This document shows, in pieces, positions 23,801 through 35,700 of a DNA stretch of 64,000 nt. A model generated the notes under the pieces. That model saw only the letters and a program-made list of their open reading frames with translations, ran no database searches and was not told the DNA's origin. This stretch comes from Apus apus (lineage: Eukaryota > Chordata > Aves > Apodiformes > Apodidae), in contig NC_067282.1 in assembly GCF_020740795.1 (NCBI RefSeq), forward strand, positions 131,869,132 through 131,933,131. Direction: 5' to 3'. The translations under genes were made by a program, and so were the position numbers. The first letter of the stretch is position 1. Every line of letters begins with the position of its first letter.

Positions 23801-26800
23801 GGTACACTTAAGGATGGCTGTTTCAGCAATGAAAAGCATTAGATGTACTTTTAAAAATTCAGTTGTTGAAAGCTTCAACAGTACAACAGCTAATGGGTGC
23901 AGGGCAGTCAGCTTCTTCAGTTTGCCAATACTACATGCAGAGACATAGCAAACAATTTTTAAAATGAATCATCGTATGCAACTCATTAAATTACTGGCTA
24001 GGCAAACAGCAGCTGCCTCCTATGATATACTCTGTCCTTTTTTTGCTTCCTGCATTGACTTTTCCCCAGAGGAAACTTTTCCCTCAAGGATTAGAAACAA
24101 CGAGAATACAGCTCACTTTGAGTACATTAGATAATCTGTTGCTACTCCAGAAGGCACTAAGAATCGTGGAAAACTTGCAGAGGGTGCTTTCTTTGACAAG
24201 GCAGACTTGTGAAAAAACAGTTCTGAAGCAGGGAGGTAAATTGCAAACAACCTTTTTTTTTCCTCCCCCTCGCCCCCAAAATGAGCCAATTTATTGCTCT
24301 GTTTTGAAGTTGTCTTCCCTCAGTGTGCCTGAAAGTATAATGCCTTGTATGCTCCAACAGAAGACAACTGCCTGCCTATAGCAGACAGGGGCTGATATTG
24401 TAAATAAAAAGTATTATAAATAGCAAGCATCTGCTTGAACAAACAAAAATGGTATCTGAGGTGTTGTTTCTATGAAAATTGAAACCTGAAATCTTACTAA
24501 TCAAAGGTGTGGGAGAGCACAACCTAAGTAGATTAATATTGACAACATTAAAATAAATAGGCATGGATATATCAACACACCTCAGCCACTGAGCTAGAAT
24601 ACAGTGACCTACCACAACACTTACTTGTACAATATTTACTTACCCAAAGCTCAGTGCTTCCTATTCTGACTATTCACTGGCTAAACCAACCAGAAACCAA
24701 AGTTACAATGAAGCCCACCACAGGAACAACTGCAAAGATCCTGCACAAACGTACTGCGTGCTGCTACCAGTTTTAAGAAGAAAGATGAAAAGCTCAAAGG
24801 ATTAGTGGAAAATGCATATTTTTAAATGGGGTATATTTATTTCTCTGGAAGGGCCTTTTGTTTTTTGGAAGTGTTTTCAGCTAAGGGACAGCTGTAGGCA
24901 AGGACAGAATGAGGTGAGTGGAGTGAGGTGTGCAGAAAAAACTGTCCAAAGGAAGGCTTAGGGAAAAAGGCTGGTTTTAAACATGTTCCAGGTTCAGAAG
25001 ACAGATACAGAGGGGAGCAAAGAAATCCTTTATGCCTCACTTCTTTTGCTATTGCAAAGAAAAGCAAAGGCTGGGTAAGGGTAAACTCAGCAGTAGTTAG
25101 GGATGCACAAAAGATGTGGATAAGCAACAGCTACAAGATCTGCAATACTGAAAGATGATTTAACCCAGCCTGCTGCCTAAACACTACAAGCCAAAACATA
25201 CACCTCAACATCAGGATTAGGAGCAGGAGTGTGCTAACCTAATGGCCTAAAAATCAAAGAAAGAGTTAAAAAAAATAGATTATGACTTATTTAAGGAGAT
25301 ATGATTTGTGAAAGAGAACATTCTCCATGAGCATCTCCCCAAGAGCTCCAGAGCGGACAAGCTCACCCAAGAGCAGTAGTGAGGAGCAGATCTCACACCG
25401 TTTCTGCTGGGTCTGTCCTGTATCCAAAAGGTCCCATTCCTCCCTCTGCAACACACGGCACTCTCACTAAACAGGCAAAATGTGAAACACTTTCTCTCCT
25501 ATCCAAACCCAGTGCCACCAGAGGTCACTGTGGTTGGCTGAGCTACATGACTAGGCCCTGCTGGGAGTATCAGCAGTGAAAAGCATTAGATCACTTACCT
25601 GTTAGCCAAGTTCAGTCCTCAGCCTCCTCAGCCTCTGCTTAAAAATAAATACACCCTCGTGATGTGTTACCAATGTCTGTGCCATATAACAACAGGATTT
25701 TGGTTCTCAAGCAGTTTTAAACTAAGTGCTGCTTTACCCTCTGCCTCAGTATCCAGTCGCTTGGGACAGTTTTATAGTTTTGGCAATGCTTAAGTGCCTC
25801 AGAGTCAGGAAAACAGAACAACTTGAAATGAAGCCACGAAATAGGCCAGGACACATTAAAATCTCTGACAGAAATACCAGAAAGATGTCAGCTAGCTAAT
25901 CTATTTCACAGGACTGGGTTGCTCTTTCAGACTGGCACTCCACAATGCTCAGTCTGCTCAGGTTTCTCAAAGCCAGGCTCATGGCCGCAAGTGGCAAGGA
26001 AGTAAACAAAGTTTTTCTCAGAAGTCTCTGTCATGAGTTTCATATAAAACCCAGCAGCTGAGCCCCCCACATAGTTCTGATGTACACAACATATTTCTAC
26101 CATCCAGCTGAGAAGATCCAAAACCAGTGACCAATACCTTGTCTTCTGCACAAGCACTAACAGCATGGACTATTAGATTGGAAGATCTACACCACATTTC
26201 CCCTCCCCCACTAAGGAAGGCCACTTGCATAGGATATATAACTGCAGACATGACATTTATTTCATGGGGTCCTTCTACAGTTTCCCATAGCCTGCTCCCA
26301 AATCAAAACACAAAGCTTAGGGAAAGGGAAGAGCTTGCCTTCCTCCCTACACCTATAGAAAGCAAGGTTTGCTTCTATTTTCCATCTGCTTCCTGAACAT
26401 TTGGGGAAGCAAGGTAGGCAAGCTGCCTTCCACATGTTACACTCTGTGATGTGGTGGAACCAGACTGGGTTTCTATTTTTAAGACAAGAACAAAGGAAGA
26501 TCTGTTTCTTTGAAAAGATCAGTGTCCTCAAGGCCAATTGTGGCCCATCTTGTTTAACTGTAGGGATGTTAGCAAGGATGCAAGAGCGAGGGGAGGTAGA
26601 GAGTTTCTCCTGCAGATTTGAGGCAGGACCAGAACACATGCAAACCTAGGAAAGCTCTACGAGCAGCTAAGACAAACACCAGCATGTGATCATTGCAGCA
26701 TTTTTACAGTGCAGCACAGACTGCATGAAAAGCAGTGAAAGAAGTGTACTGAAGCATCATGGCAGTGTATTTCTCTACCAGCACAGAAGTAGATAATCAT

Positions 26801-27570
26801 AGTACTCCTAAAAGTTTCAGCTTACATGAAGCTTCAACGCACTGAATCACTACTAAGAACAACATAATTTAGATGTAGACTCCCCAGGAGCATAATGTAG
26901 CATTATTTTAAGTTAGCATAACTGCAAGGCAGTGCAGCTAAATGCAGCAAGGCAGTAAATGCTTCCAATGAGAGAGTCTGTAGTTAGAACAGAGGCATAG
27001 CAGGTAGGATACAGATTTCCTTCTGCAACTGCCTCAGAGGGTACATCAAAAACCCTTACAAATTACCCCTTCAGCACCTCAGTGGATCAGTAAGTGTATT
27101 CTGATCATCACTATTACTCACTATGGCATACAGACTAGGAAAGAAATTCCCATACTATCCTCTTAGCAGTATTAAAGAGAAGGTCTCCAAGTCAGGACCT
27201 TAGAAAGAGTTCAAATCCCAGTGCTGACACAGACTTCCTACATGATCTTGCAGGCTAGTTTCCAGTCAAGAAATTGATTCCTTCCTGAGCAAAAGAAACC
27301 ATTCTTTTGTCCTCTAGAACCTCATCTGATGAGCCTATAAAAATGCTTCAGATCACGCACTTCCCCACTGGTTTCACACGTGGCCACACTCTCAGCCTCT
27401 GGGTGTCACTGCAGCTACAGTGAAGTCCTTAACAGTTCAGCTAAGCTCTTCCCCTACCTCATCCCATGAGAGCCTAAGAAATTTTTCAAAACAAACTATC
27501 CCTACAATACCAAAGGCAGAAGTTAGAGTTGCAAAAGCATCATTGAATTCAGAGACCTCTTTAGTTCCAG
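20816..27570. other. Intergenic region between convergent FGFR1OP2 and TM7SF3
   Basis: It holds one CR1 (22612-23600). Two chance-like open frames (21930-22361, 143 codons; 24022-24381, 119 codons) show no recognisable domain. No RNA gene or CpG island was seen. Confidence 0.6.
22612..23600 (+). mobile_element. CR1 LINE, about 1 kb, with an unbroken 308-codon ORF2 remnant
   Basis: The open frame 22619-23545 covers the end of the reverse transcriptase domain (IFIDDLDEG; then FAEDTK where FADDTK is usual) and the C-terminal region ([49 protein letters not shown]). The 3' end is AACCCTCAATGATTCTATGAT. The copy lacks the endonuclease and most of the reverse transcriptase, and the catalytic Asp pair is changed to Glu-Asp, so it is dead. 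An A-run at 23470-23481 lies within the frame near its end. Confidence 0.93.
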
Positions 27571-27589
27571 TATTCTTTCAAAAGACATC

Positions 27590-27595
27590 TTTATT
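27590..27595 (-). terminator. TM7SF3: Possible distal poly(A) signal AATAAA of TM7SF3
   Basis: AATAAA on the minus strand in an A/T-rich stretch 1.9 kb after the stop codon. Confidence 0.5.
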
Positions 27596-28942
27596 ATAAA
27601 ATATATAGAAAATGAGTTAAACTTTTTTCCACAATGTTAATCACAGCAGTTATAAAAAACAAGGTAAACACATTCAAGAGCATTTATATACCAAGTGTTT
27701 GCTACTTGCCGTTGACTATGGCAAAGACATGCTCAGGATCAGTGCAGTAAGTCTGCCAGAGGCCAGGGAAAGAGCTTCTCATTTACCCCCATGTGCCACA
27801 CAACAGCACAGTGAAATAAGACCCAAATCACAAGATTTCAGCCTTGCTCTGCTGTTTGAAGATGTTTCAGCTCCAAGCAATCATGAGATTTGTCTCTAAA
27901 CATCAGATTGGCTCAGTCACCTCAGATACTATGTCATTAAGCCTTCACTCACTTTCATCGATGAGTAATTTCAAAGTCATTAATTCCTTTCTACTGCCAG
28001 GGTGTTTCAACTTTCAACTAAGTTCTCAGATAAAGTTATTTTGCCAGTTTCTGTACAAAGAGTTGATTCTTAAATACTATCAAGAATTTAAAGCAGTGGT
28101 CAAGAACTTACGTTTCCACCACTAGGCTATTCACTCATGGTAGCTCCACTCAGGTAGCAGAACAGTAATTATCCTTCAGGCAGGAAGGACTCTGCACTTT
28201 GCTGCCCACACTAAAAGTACGAAGATAATGAGAGTAAGAAGAGCCACCACAACCTGTATCAAGGTACAGGATGCAAGACTTCATCATTTAATGCATCATT
28301 TAATCACCATGTAAACACTGAATGTGAAGACCAGGATTGGGTGTGGGGGACAAGGGCAGGTAAAAACCAAGGACAGCCTCTGGACTGCTGGTACATTTAT
28401 GTGAGCCAAGCCCACAGTGCTCCAGTGTACACTCTGAAAATGGCTATTGGTTTTGTTTTTAAGGAACTGAATAAAGTCACCACACAAGACCACAGCTCAC
28501 AAAGTCACTTATCTGTTTTACTGCATCCTGCTTTGGGCAGATGCAATCCAAATTGGCAAGGAACACATTCAGTCAGCAAAGATCTTAGTATTTTACCAGC
28601 TCGGTGCTGTTTTCAAAGGCAAAATTAAAAGATATTGATTAAAAATAAAACTAGTGTTTCAGACAATTCCAGGAAAAAAACCCTATCATTGGCTACAAAG
28701 AGCTTATTTAGATTTTTCTTTTATGACAGCACCAGCAAAAAAGAGATCATACCAGAGCAGAAGCAAGTCACAGGCTGTTCAGAAAGCTAACAAAGAGGCA
28801 AGCCTCTTGTGTTCTCTTAGCAGTCATCTCTGCACAGAGACCAGATGACCAGGTTGCTACAGAACCATCTGAAAGTGAGGGAGAAAAATCTTGTCTCAGT
28901 TCAGGTCCACTTCCTGAGCCCCAGCATGCATATTTGTAATAG

Positions 28943-28948
28943 TTTATT
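28943..28948 (-). terminator. TM7SF3: Possible proximal poly(A) signal AATAAA of TM7SF3
   Basis: Canonical hexamer on the minus strand about 560 bases after the stop codon. Confidence 0.4.
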
Positions 28949-29503
28949 CAGTGCAGTTTCAATTCAAGTCACTTAGTTTAGCTTGCAAGGCTCAGTAATA
29001 CTTCTTGGAAACAATTATGTCTGCAGCCATGCATTTTTGTACCTATATTAGAAGGTGATACTTCAGTTCCTGCTAGAAGAGTTCCTTCTATGTATGGTCC
29101 TTATCACTCCTCCCTTGCAATTTGAGAGACTGCTCACCTTCAGGAGTGAGCCAGGCAGTATTTCAGCTATGGTTTCCACAGTGAGAGAAGAACCACCTTT
29201 GTACAGGTTGCTTTCTAGGGACTGTTTTAGACTTCATATGCCTAGACATCACCACAATACCTGTACTTGGCCATTAGTACAAGATTCTGCAGCCAGACAT
29301 ACACGTTACAGCAGGCTAAGTAGGCCATTGAGGAAAGAGTCACAAAATAGCACGTAGTGTACAAGACAGATAACTGCTCCTCCAGGTTGGGCAAATATGA
29401 TCTTCTTATTAAGCAGAAGTTGACAGTGGTAAATCCTGCACCACTGGCTGGTTTGCACCGTTCCTAGATTCTTCCTCTCTGTTCCCATCAGTTATTTCGC
29501 AAG

Positions 29504-29766
29504 TTAAAGGAGCAGCGGAGTTCTTTCCCCAGCTGGCTGCTCTTTCTGAAAAATCTCTTTGATATGCAGCAGCTTGCTATGGATCCTCTCTCTCAGGGGA
29601 GGGATATGATGGCTGGGGTCTAGGACATTGGTGCTTCTGCGCTCCCTTTCCCGCTTCCAAGTGAGATAGGGGTGTGGTGGGAAGGGCACTTCGCTTCTCT
29701 CTCGGCGAAGCTGCACAGTTACTCCGCTGAGGGCCAGCATTATCCACACTGACAGAGTGATGAAGT
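29504..29766 (-). CDS. TM7SF3: TM7SF3 exon 12, last coding exon (residues 477-563 and stop)
   Basis: [20 protein letters not shown] (membrane segment 7), then a basic tail ([24 protein letters not shown]) ending GERTPLLL and TAA at 29506-29504. Acceptor TTACAG. Confidence 0.96.
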
Positions 29767-32700
29767 CTGTAAAAGAGAAAACAGATTCCTGTGTCAAAAG
29801 AACATTCCTTCCTTTCCCAAGCACAAACACTGAACAAGTGTAGTGACACAAAGGAATGAAGGATTGTCACTGCATACTCATAAGCCTAGAGTAAATCCAT
29901 GAAAGGGCAAGATCACATGGATTTGAGATGAGTCTGTTCAGTCACCATATTAGGCCTTTTGACTGCCCACTCTGCAAACCCATCAGAAGGGTGGCAGTCC
30001 AAGCCTGAGATGCACCTTTTGCAAGTGTCTTTGTCACATAACCCCTTCTGGAAGGCTGGTACCTTTGAGTCTACTTGGTATTTCTTTTGGAGGACTAACT
30101 AGAATTTATCAGCTGGGTGTTACATCTCACACCGTACTTACTGTGTTCTCCTTCCATCCCTTCCCGCCCTCAACACTCACTATTCACAATGGAGCCAAAG
30201 AGACAGTGGTTTCTCAAATAAAAATTTCATGCTACTTCTTCTTTCAAGTCATTTTTTTCCTAAGTAGTCTTAAGAGCAGTACTTACCATTTGTTTGAAAA
30301 GGCACATTGGTGTAAGCTCTGCTGAAGTAATCATTGAGAACTCTTCTGAGTAGGTTTAAGGAGATGTAAGAGAGACTTGTGTAGACATAACAAGCAATAG
30401 CTAGGATCACAGCATAAGAGCCAACTATTCCAGAGGCCAGTATGTTCAACTAGAGGGGAAAAAAAACAACAAAACAAATCTTCAGGAGACTGATAAACAC
30501 TCTCTATTCCTCACCTCCTTAAGGCAATGTTTTGTACAGTTCTTCTACAAGAATTTGGCTGCAGACATCTGTTATTCAGACACTCTTTAGGACAGCAGAA
30601 GTTGGCTAAATGCAAATGTTAGTGGATGCTATGTGCAATAATGCAGACACTCCTTTGCTCACAGACCATTTAGCACAAGGAGGACTGAATAGGAAATCCC
30701 TAGACCTGGTACTGTGCTGGGTTTCATGAAGCCATGTTAAGTTTTCTATGCACATCCCACAGGACTACAGTTTTTCCTTAACAAGTTGGATATCCCATCC
30801 TCCCCCCTTCTGAGGTGACTGCACAGATGACTTACCATTCTTGGACACCCAACAAAAAGCACTGGAATCAGCAATGCAACAGAAGAAAAGGTCACCCAGA
30901 ACACAACATCATCACGGAAGACCCTGTAGTCCCCTACAAAGACACAATATTTCACACAAAGTGCTAGTTAGTAAAAAATTTCCTTTTTTTTTTTGCAAGT
31001 AGGTGGGGGTGAGTTTTTCCCCCAAAAGGATCTGTACAGTCAGAAGTTTCTGGAGTACAGTGTCAAAAAGGTTAGCTTTGAGTTCAAATGCTGATTAAGA
31101 TGCATTGCAACAGAACTACTCCTCAAAACAGAACAGAAAAAACACTGTCCCAGTTGAGTATAGGTCCTGTACTCTAAGTTGGGACAGCAGATCTTGCCCA
31201 TGAAACAAAGATTTTTTTATGAGGTATGTTACTTATCAGCTAAGAATTAGAAGTACCAGAATAATTCTGCCCAGTAAGAAGCCATTTTGTTGCCTACATA
31301 GGTTTATAATCTATAAGCCTGCATATAAACCAGTAAAGTAAGCTTTACTCCAGAATGTGGTGCAAGTGCAGCCATCACAACAAGGCAACAAATTTTTTTG
31401 GCTTCAGAAAGAGTGACTAAGTCACTCAAATTCCACTTGCTCCTCCTGCTTTCCAAGGCCTGCCAATTAAACAGAGGGGACAAGCAGACCCCCAGCTGAG
31501 TCAGTGTTTTACTTTAATGAAGAGCAACCAGAGACTGCATCACTGGATTATGGCTGAAGTCAAATATAGATGACTGGAGAATGAAAAACTGTCCCACCAA
31601 GGTATCTTAAGTAGAAGAGCTTTGATATTTAAAATCACAATAGACAAAGCAGCATGGCTGATACTCTGGTGTCCCAGAATGGTTCCAGCTCAGCTATTTG
31701 TCTATTGTTTCCCCTCAAAGTCATTATAAAGACCCTGATGATGTCAATCCAGCTACAAATACAAATTTGACTAAACAGTGCAGTGTTCCCAGAGCCTTGC
31801 AGTGCAGTATGGTGGAAGGTAAGAGGAAGAGCTCCCCTTAATCCACAATGTCTTTATGCCTGAAGCCTTCAAGTTAGACTGCAGATTTTCTATTATGACT
31901 ATTTCTGGTTAGAGAACAAGACAGACAGCAAATGCTTGCCTGAGGCAGAGCTGGTGTCACAAACTGCCGAGATGGCACACAGCTTAGGTAGAAAGAGCCT
32001 CAGCAAGTTCTCTGCAGCATAAGCAGCTTCCTTTTCCCACCGGTACAGACTCCTGAAGTAGTTTTAATTACAGCACACCTGAAAGAAGGCTTCAGATACA
32101 TCTCAGTCCTCCCAACATGGGAAAGGGAAAGTTAAATCTAACTCCAAGATAAACCAGATACTGGCATTCAACTTAAAGCCTTGCAGTGTCCCTGCAATAC
32201 AGCAGGAACACATCCCTCAAAAGCCAGCAATTTGCAGAAAAGTATTACAGTGCGTACCTAGTGGAGTAAAGAAGATTGTTGACGAGAAGAGAAATCCCAG
32301 CACAAGCCCAATTATAAACATACAGAGTAGGACAGAGCCAAATCTCCACCAGCTTGCAACCAGGAAAAACCCTCCAGTAATTCCAGCTACTGCTGTCAAA
32401 ATAAGACGCACTAAAAAAGAAAAGGGGAAATTCCAACACTGAAACCATCAGTTTCTGCAATAACACATTCAGCAGCTTTACTTATATGCTTGATTTTATT
32501 ACATAATGAAAGCTTCCTGAAAAAAGCCAAACAAGAGCATCAGTATTTGCTTTATGCATTCCGCTTAGACTACAGTCTACAAATGAAGGTGTGCTGCTGG
32601 AAGAGTGGTACAGGCCTATAATGAAAGTCTTGCTACTATGTACATTAGTACCTTGAGTTCTCAGCTGTGGTTGCAGCAGGTAATGCAGAAAGTATCAAAA

Positions 32701-35700
32701 GAGTAACTATGAGGTAGGACTAGGACAAAAGAACTTGTTAAACCTAACAAAGAGGATGCAGACCTTCCACTCTGTCGTTTTACAGATGAAATTTGCATTT
32801 GATGTGAAATAGATGTTCACCCACCTTGAAAGAAGCAGGAAGGAAGCATGCTGCAAGTTTCCAGACTTTCTAATAACTTGTATCTTCCTTGGATACTCAA
32901 ATTTGTCTTTTATGGTTGCAGCCATATTTATTTGATGTTGGAAGCAACAGTTACTCTGTTGTGTATTCAGCAACCACGGTAAACAGAGCTCTGTTTCATC
33001 CCTCCTAGCCTTCCTAAGGCTGGCCAACAACCACAACTCAGAATTTTACCTAAGGCATTAATGACAACAATACTTTGGGAAGAGCGTGGGGTATCCTGAC
33101 ACATCTACTTACCATCATAACCAAGGCCAGTTACCCTAGTAACGAGTACAAAGAAGAAGAATCCTGTGAATATGAAGCCCATGAAGAATAAGCCTAGAGA
33201 AGAAGGGAAAAGATTTTAGTATGTTGTCATATTACCTCATACCAAGCCCACTTCAGTACACCATCACATATCTTCATGTCACAACAGGGAAGGAACATTG
33301 TCAGCTTGCTAGCTCAGAAGCACAAGAGGAAAGCCAGACCACACTTCGATCTGGAAAGGGGTGGCCTCAAGCATTTCAAATAGTAAAAAAAAAATTACGT
33401 ACTTCTATTTATATTGCCCAACATACACCTTAGTTCTATGTTTCCGTTCTTTGCATACCAGAAGCATTTTGCTCTGTGCTTAAAAGCTCTGATCCTGTTA
33501 AAGCAAAGATGGGTACCTACCTGGCATGTCATCACTATCAAGTGAATCTTGGCAGTAACACCACCATTTTAAGTTACAGCAGGTGACATCTATGATATTC
33601 CAACTAGACTTACAAGAAAAACAAACAAACAAAACAAAAAACCAAACCAAACCAACAAACAAACAAACCAGAAAAAAAACACCACACCAAACATTCAGTA
33701 CCTGTTTTCCAGAATCTGTGCCCAAAAAAGCAAGTGAAAAGACCAAGAACAGCAAGAGTAGTGAAGAACACTTTGGTAGAGAGTTTACCTGAAAGGAGAA
33801 AGAAAGGGTTACTACAGCATTGCACCTACTAGTCCCAACAATGAGACTAAGTTAAGGTCACTCAGTCTACTGACAGCTGCCACTCCTTCAGATACCATGT
33901 GAGCAGATCTGCAATGCCTGAACTAACAGTTATCTTGATAGCATCTCCCACAGAATACTGAAGTAGGTGCAGACCAATCAAGAAATCAAGAGCTTCCTCC
34001 TTATTTGAGAGACTGAAGCTTCTGTAACACTTAGTTAAGTAGCTGTAACTTGCTATGCGTAATACTAAAACAGCTTTACCTGAAAATTCTCATTCAGCTT
34101 TAAAAAAAGGACATCTGATCATCTATAAAAATCAGTGTACAGGAGTAGTGATTAGCAGCTATAGCCTTTATCACTGCAGCCTTCACCATAGTCTCCCTTT
34201 AATATATTTTCCATGTAAGGGAAAAGACCATCAACATCTCAGTATGGCTCACCTTTGTCTCCTAGGAGGATTTCTTGCTGGCATTTAAGCTGTTTGAAAC
34301 TAGTAACCCACTTTTTCATAATTCTCCAAATTAGCAATTTAGACTAGATAATTTGCCTCATGTTGTCATACAACACTACTGAGTTTGGCAAGAGTTTGTG
34401 TTACAATATATGATAAGAAAATAACAATGAGAACAAATCTTACCTATGAATCATGTTGTACCCATTATTCTTGTCCTTTCTGCAATCATAATGGGAGTGG
34501 CACCTTTGTTCTTTTTCTGCTCAAATGTTATTATACAGCTTCATACAAAGAAGCATGATTTATAGTTATTTCACTGTTGCTGGCATTATACATAACTTTG
34601 TACAAAGTAGCATTTCACTACTGATGACATTATGCTTATTTTAGGTGACTACCTCCTTTCAAAATATTTTTAGATTACCAATTCCTGTTAGCACCAGCAC
34701 TATTGGAAAAATCTGGATGGACCCTCATTTAGTTCATGTTTTATTAGCTCAGTTTCACACACAGCATCTGTAATCCTGTAAGTGATTTAATTTTATGTAT
34801 CCAGTTAAGACGGAAAAAGCTAGAGTGGCACTACAGAGTTGAAAGATGTATTTGCAAGCCACATATTCAACATCCACTAAGTTAAACCTTCAACTGCTAG
34901 TACTTATCAATCTTACTTGATCATTCCAGAATTTCTCCTCAATCAAGAAGTAGATTCCAACACAAAGCAACAAAATATATCCAGTTTAAAACAAAGAGCT
35001 CCCATACAAACTAAAAAAAAAGAATCTCAGAAGCACCAGTCAGCATGTTGGAGGACAACAAGCTTGAGATGAGCTGACAAGGACATACAAGTCCCAACTT
35101 ACTGAGAGAAGAACAGTTATCCACCAGGTCAGCAAAGCTGCAGGCATACGTATGCACAGGAACGTATGCAGCAGAAGTATTCCAAAGAGGGTCCCATACT
35201 ATGACGTTGTAGATCACACCTTGCCCAGGAAGTGAGGAAAAGTAGATATTGGTCTTGTCACCAGTTGTCAGCGTAAGCATCTGGAACAGTAAAGAACATT
35301 TTTAATTGCAAGGAACTGCTTGTCACCAATATTGATGGCATGCTGATGCATCCATAAGAGCTGAGGCCATACTCAGCAACTCAAGGAAGATGATCAGCAA
35401 GAACTCCAGGCAAGAGCTCTCCAGTGGCACAAAATTCAACAAGACCAAGTGCAGGGTCCTGCACTTTGGCCACAGTAACCCCAGGCAGCGCTACAGGCTG
35501 GGGGAAGAGGGGCTGGAGAGCAGTCTGCAGAGAGGGACCTGGGAGTACTGGTTGACAACCAGTTGAGTATGAGCCAGCAGCATGCCCAGGTGGCCTGGAA
35601 GGCCAATGGCATCCTGGCTTGTATCAGGAATAGTGTGGTTAGCAGGAGTAGGGATGTGATTCTCCCCCTGTACACAGCACTGGTGAGGCCTCACCTCGAG

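Larger units (their letters stand above)
27575..29503 (-). other. TM7SF3: TM7SF3 3' UTR (predicted)
   Basis: Sequence after the stop codon on the minus strand to the AATAAA at 27595-27590. An earlier AATAAA at 28948-28943 would give a UTR of about 560 bases. Confidence 0.55.
29767..35102 (-). other. TM7SF3: TM7SF3 introns 6-11
   Basis: Introns 35102-33789, 33701-33194, 33112-32411, 32257-30934, 30835-30450 and 30286-29767. No CR1 copies. The one low-complexity block is the CAAA-type run at 33615-33672. Other open frames look accidental. Confidence 0.65.

Noticed and set aside
24022-24381. 119-codon open frame
   Set aside because: Unrecognised, with a low-complexity FFFPPP stretch made by a T/C run; probably accidental.
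33498-33825. Hydrophobic minus-strand open frames (Phe/Val/Cys-rich)
   Set aside because: They are the translated GTTTG low-complexity run after TM7SF3 exon 7, not membrane proteins.
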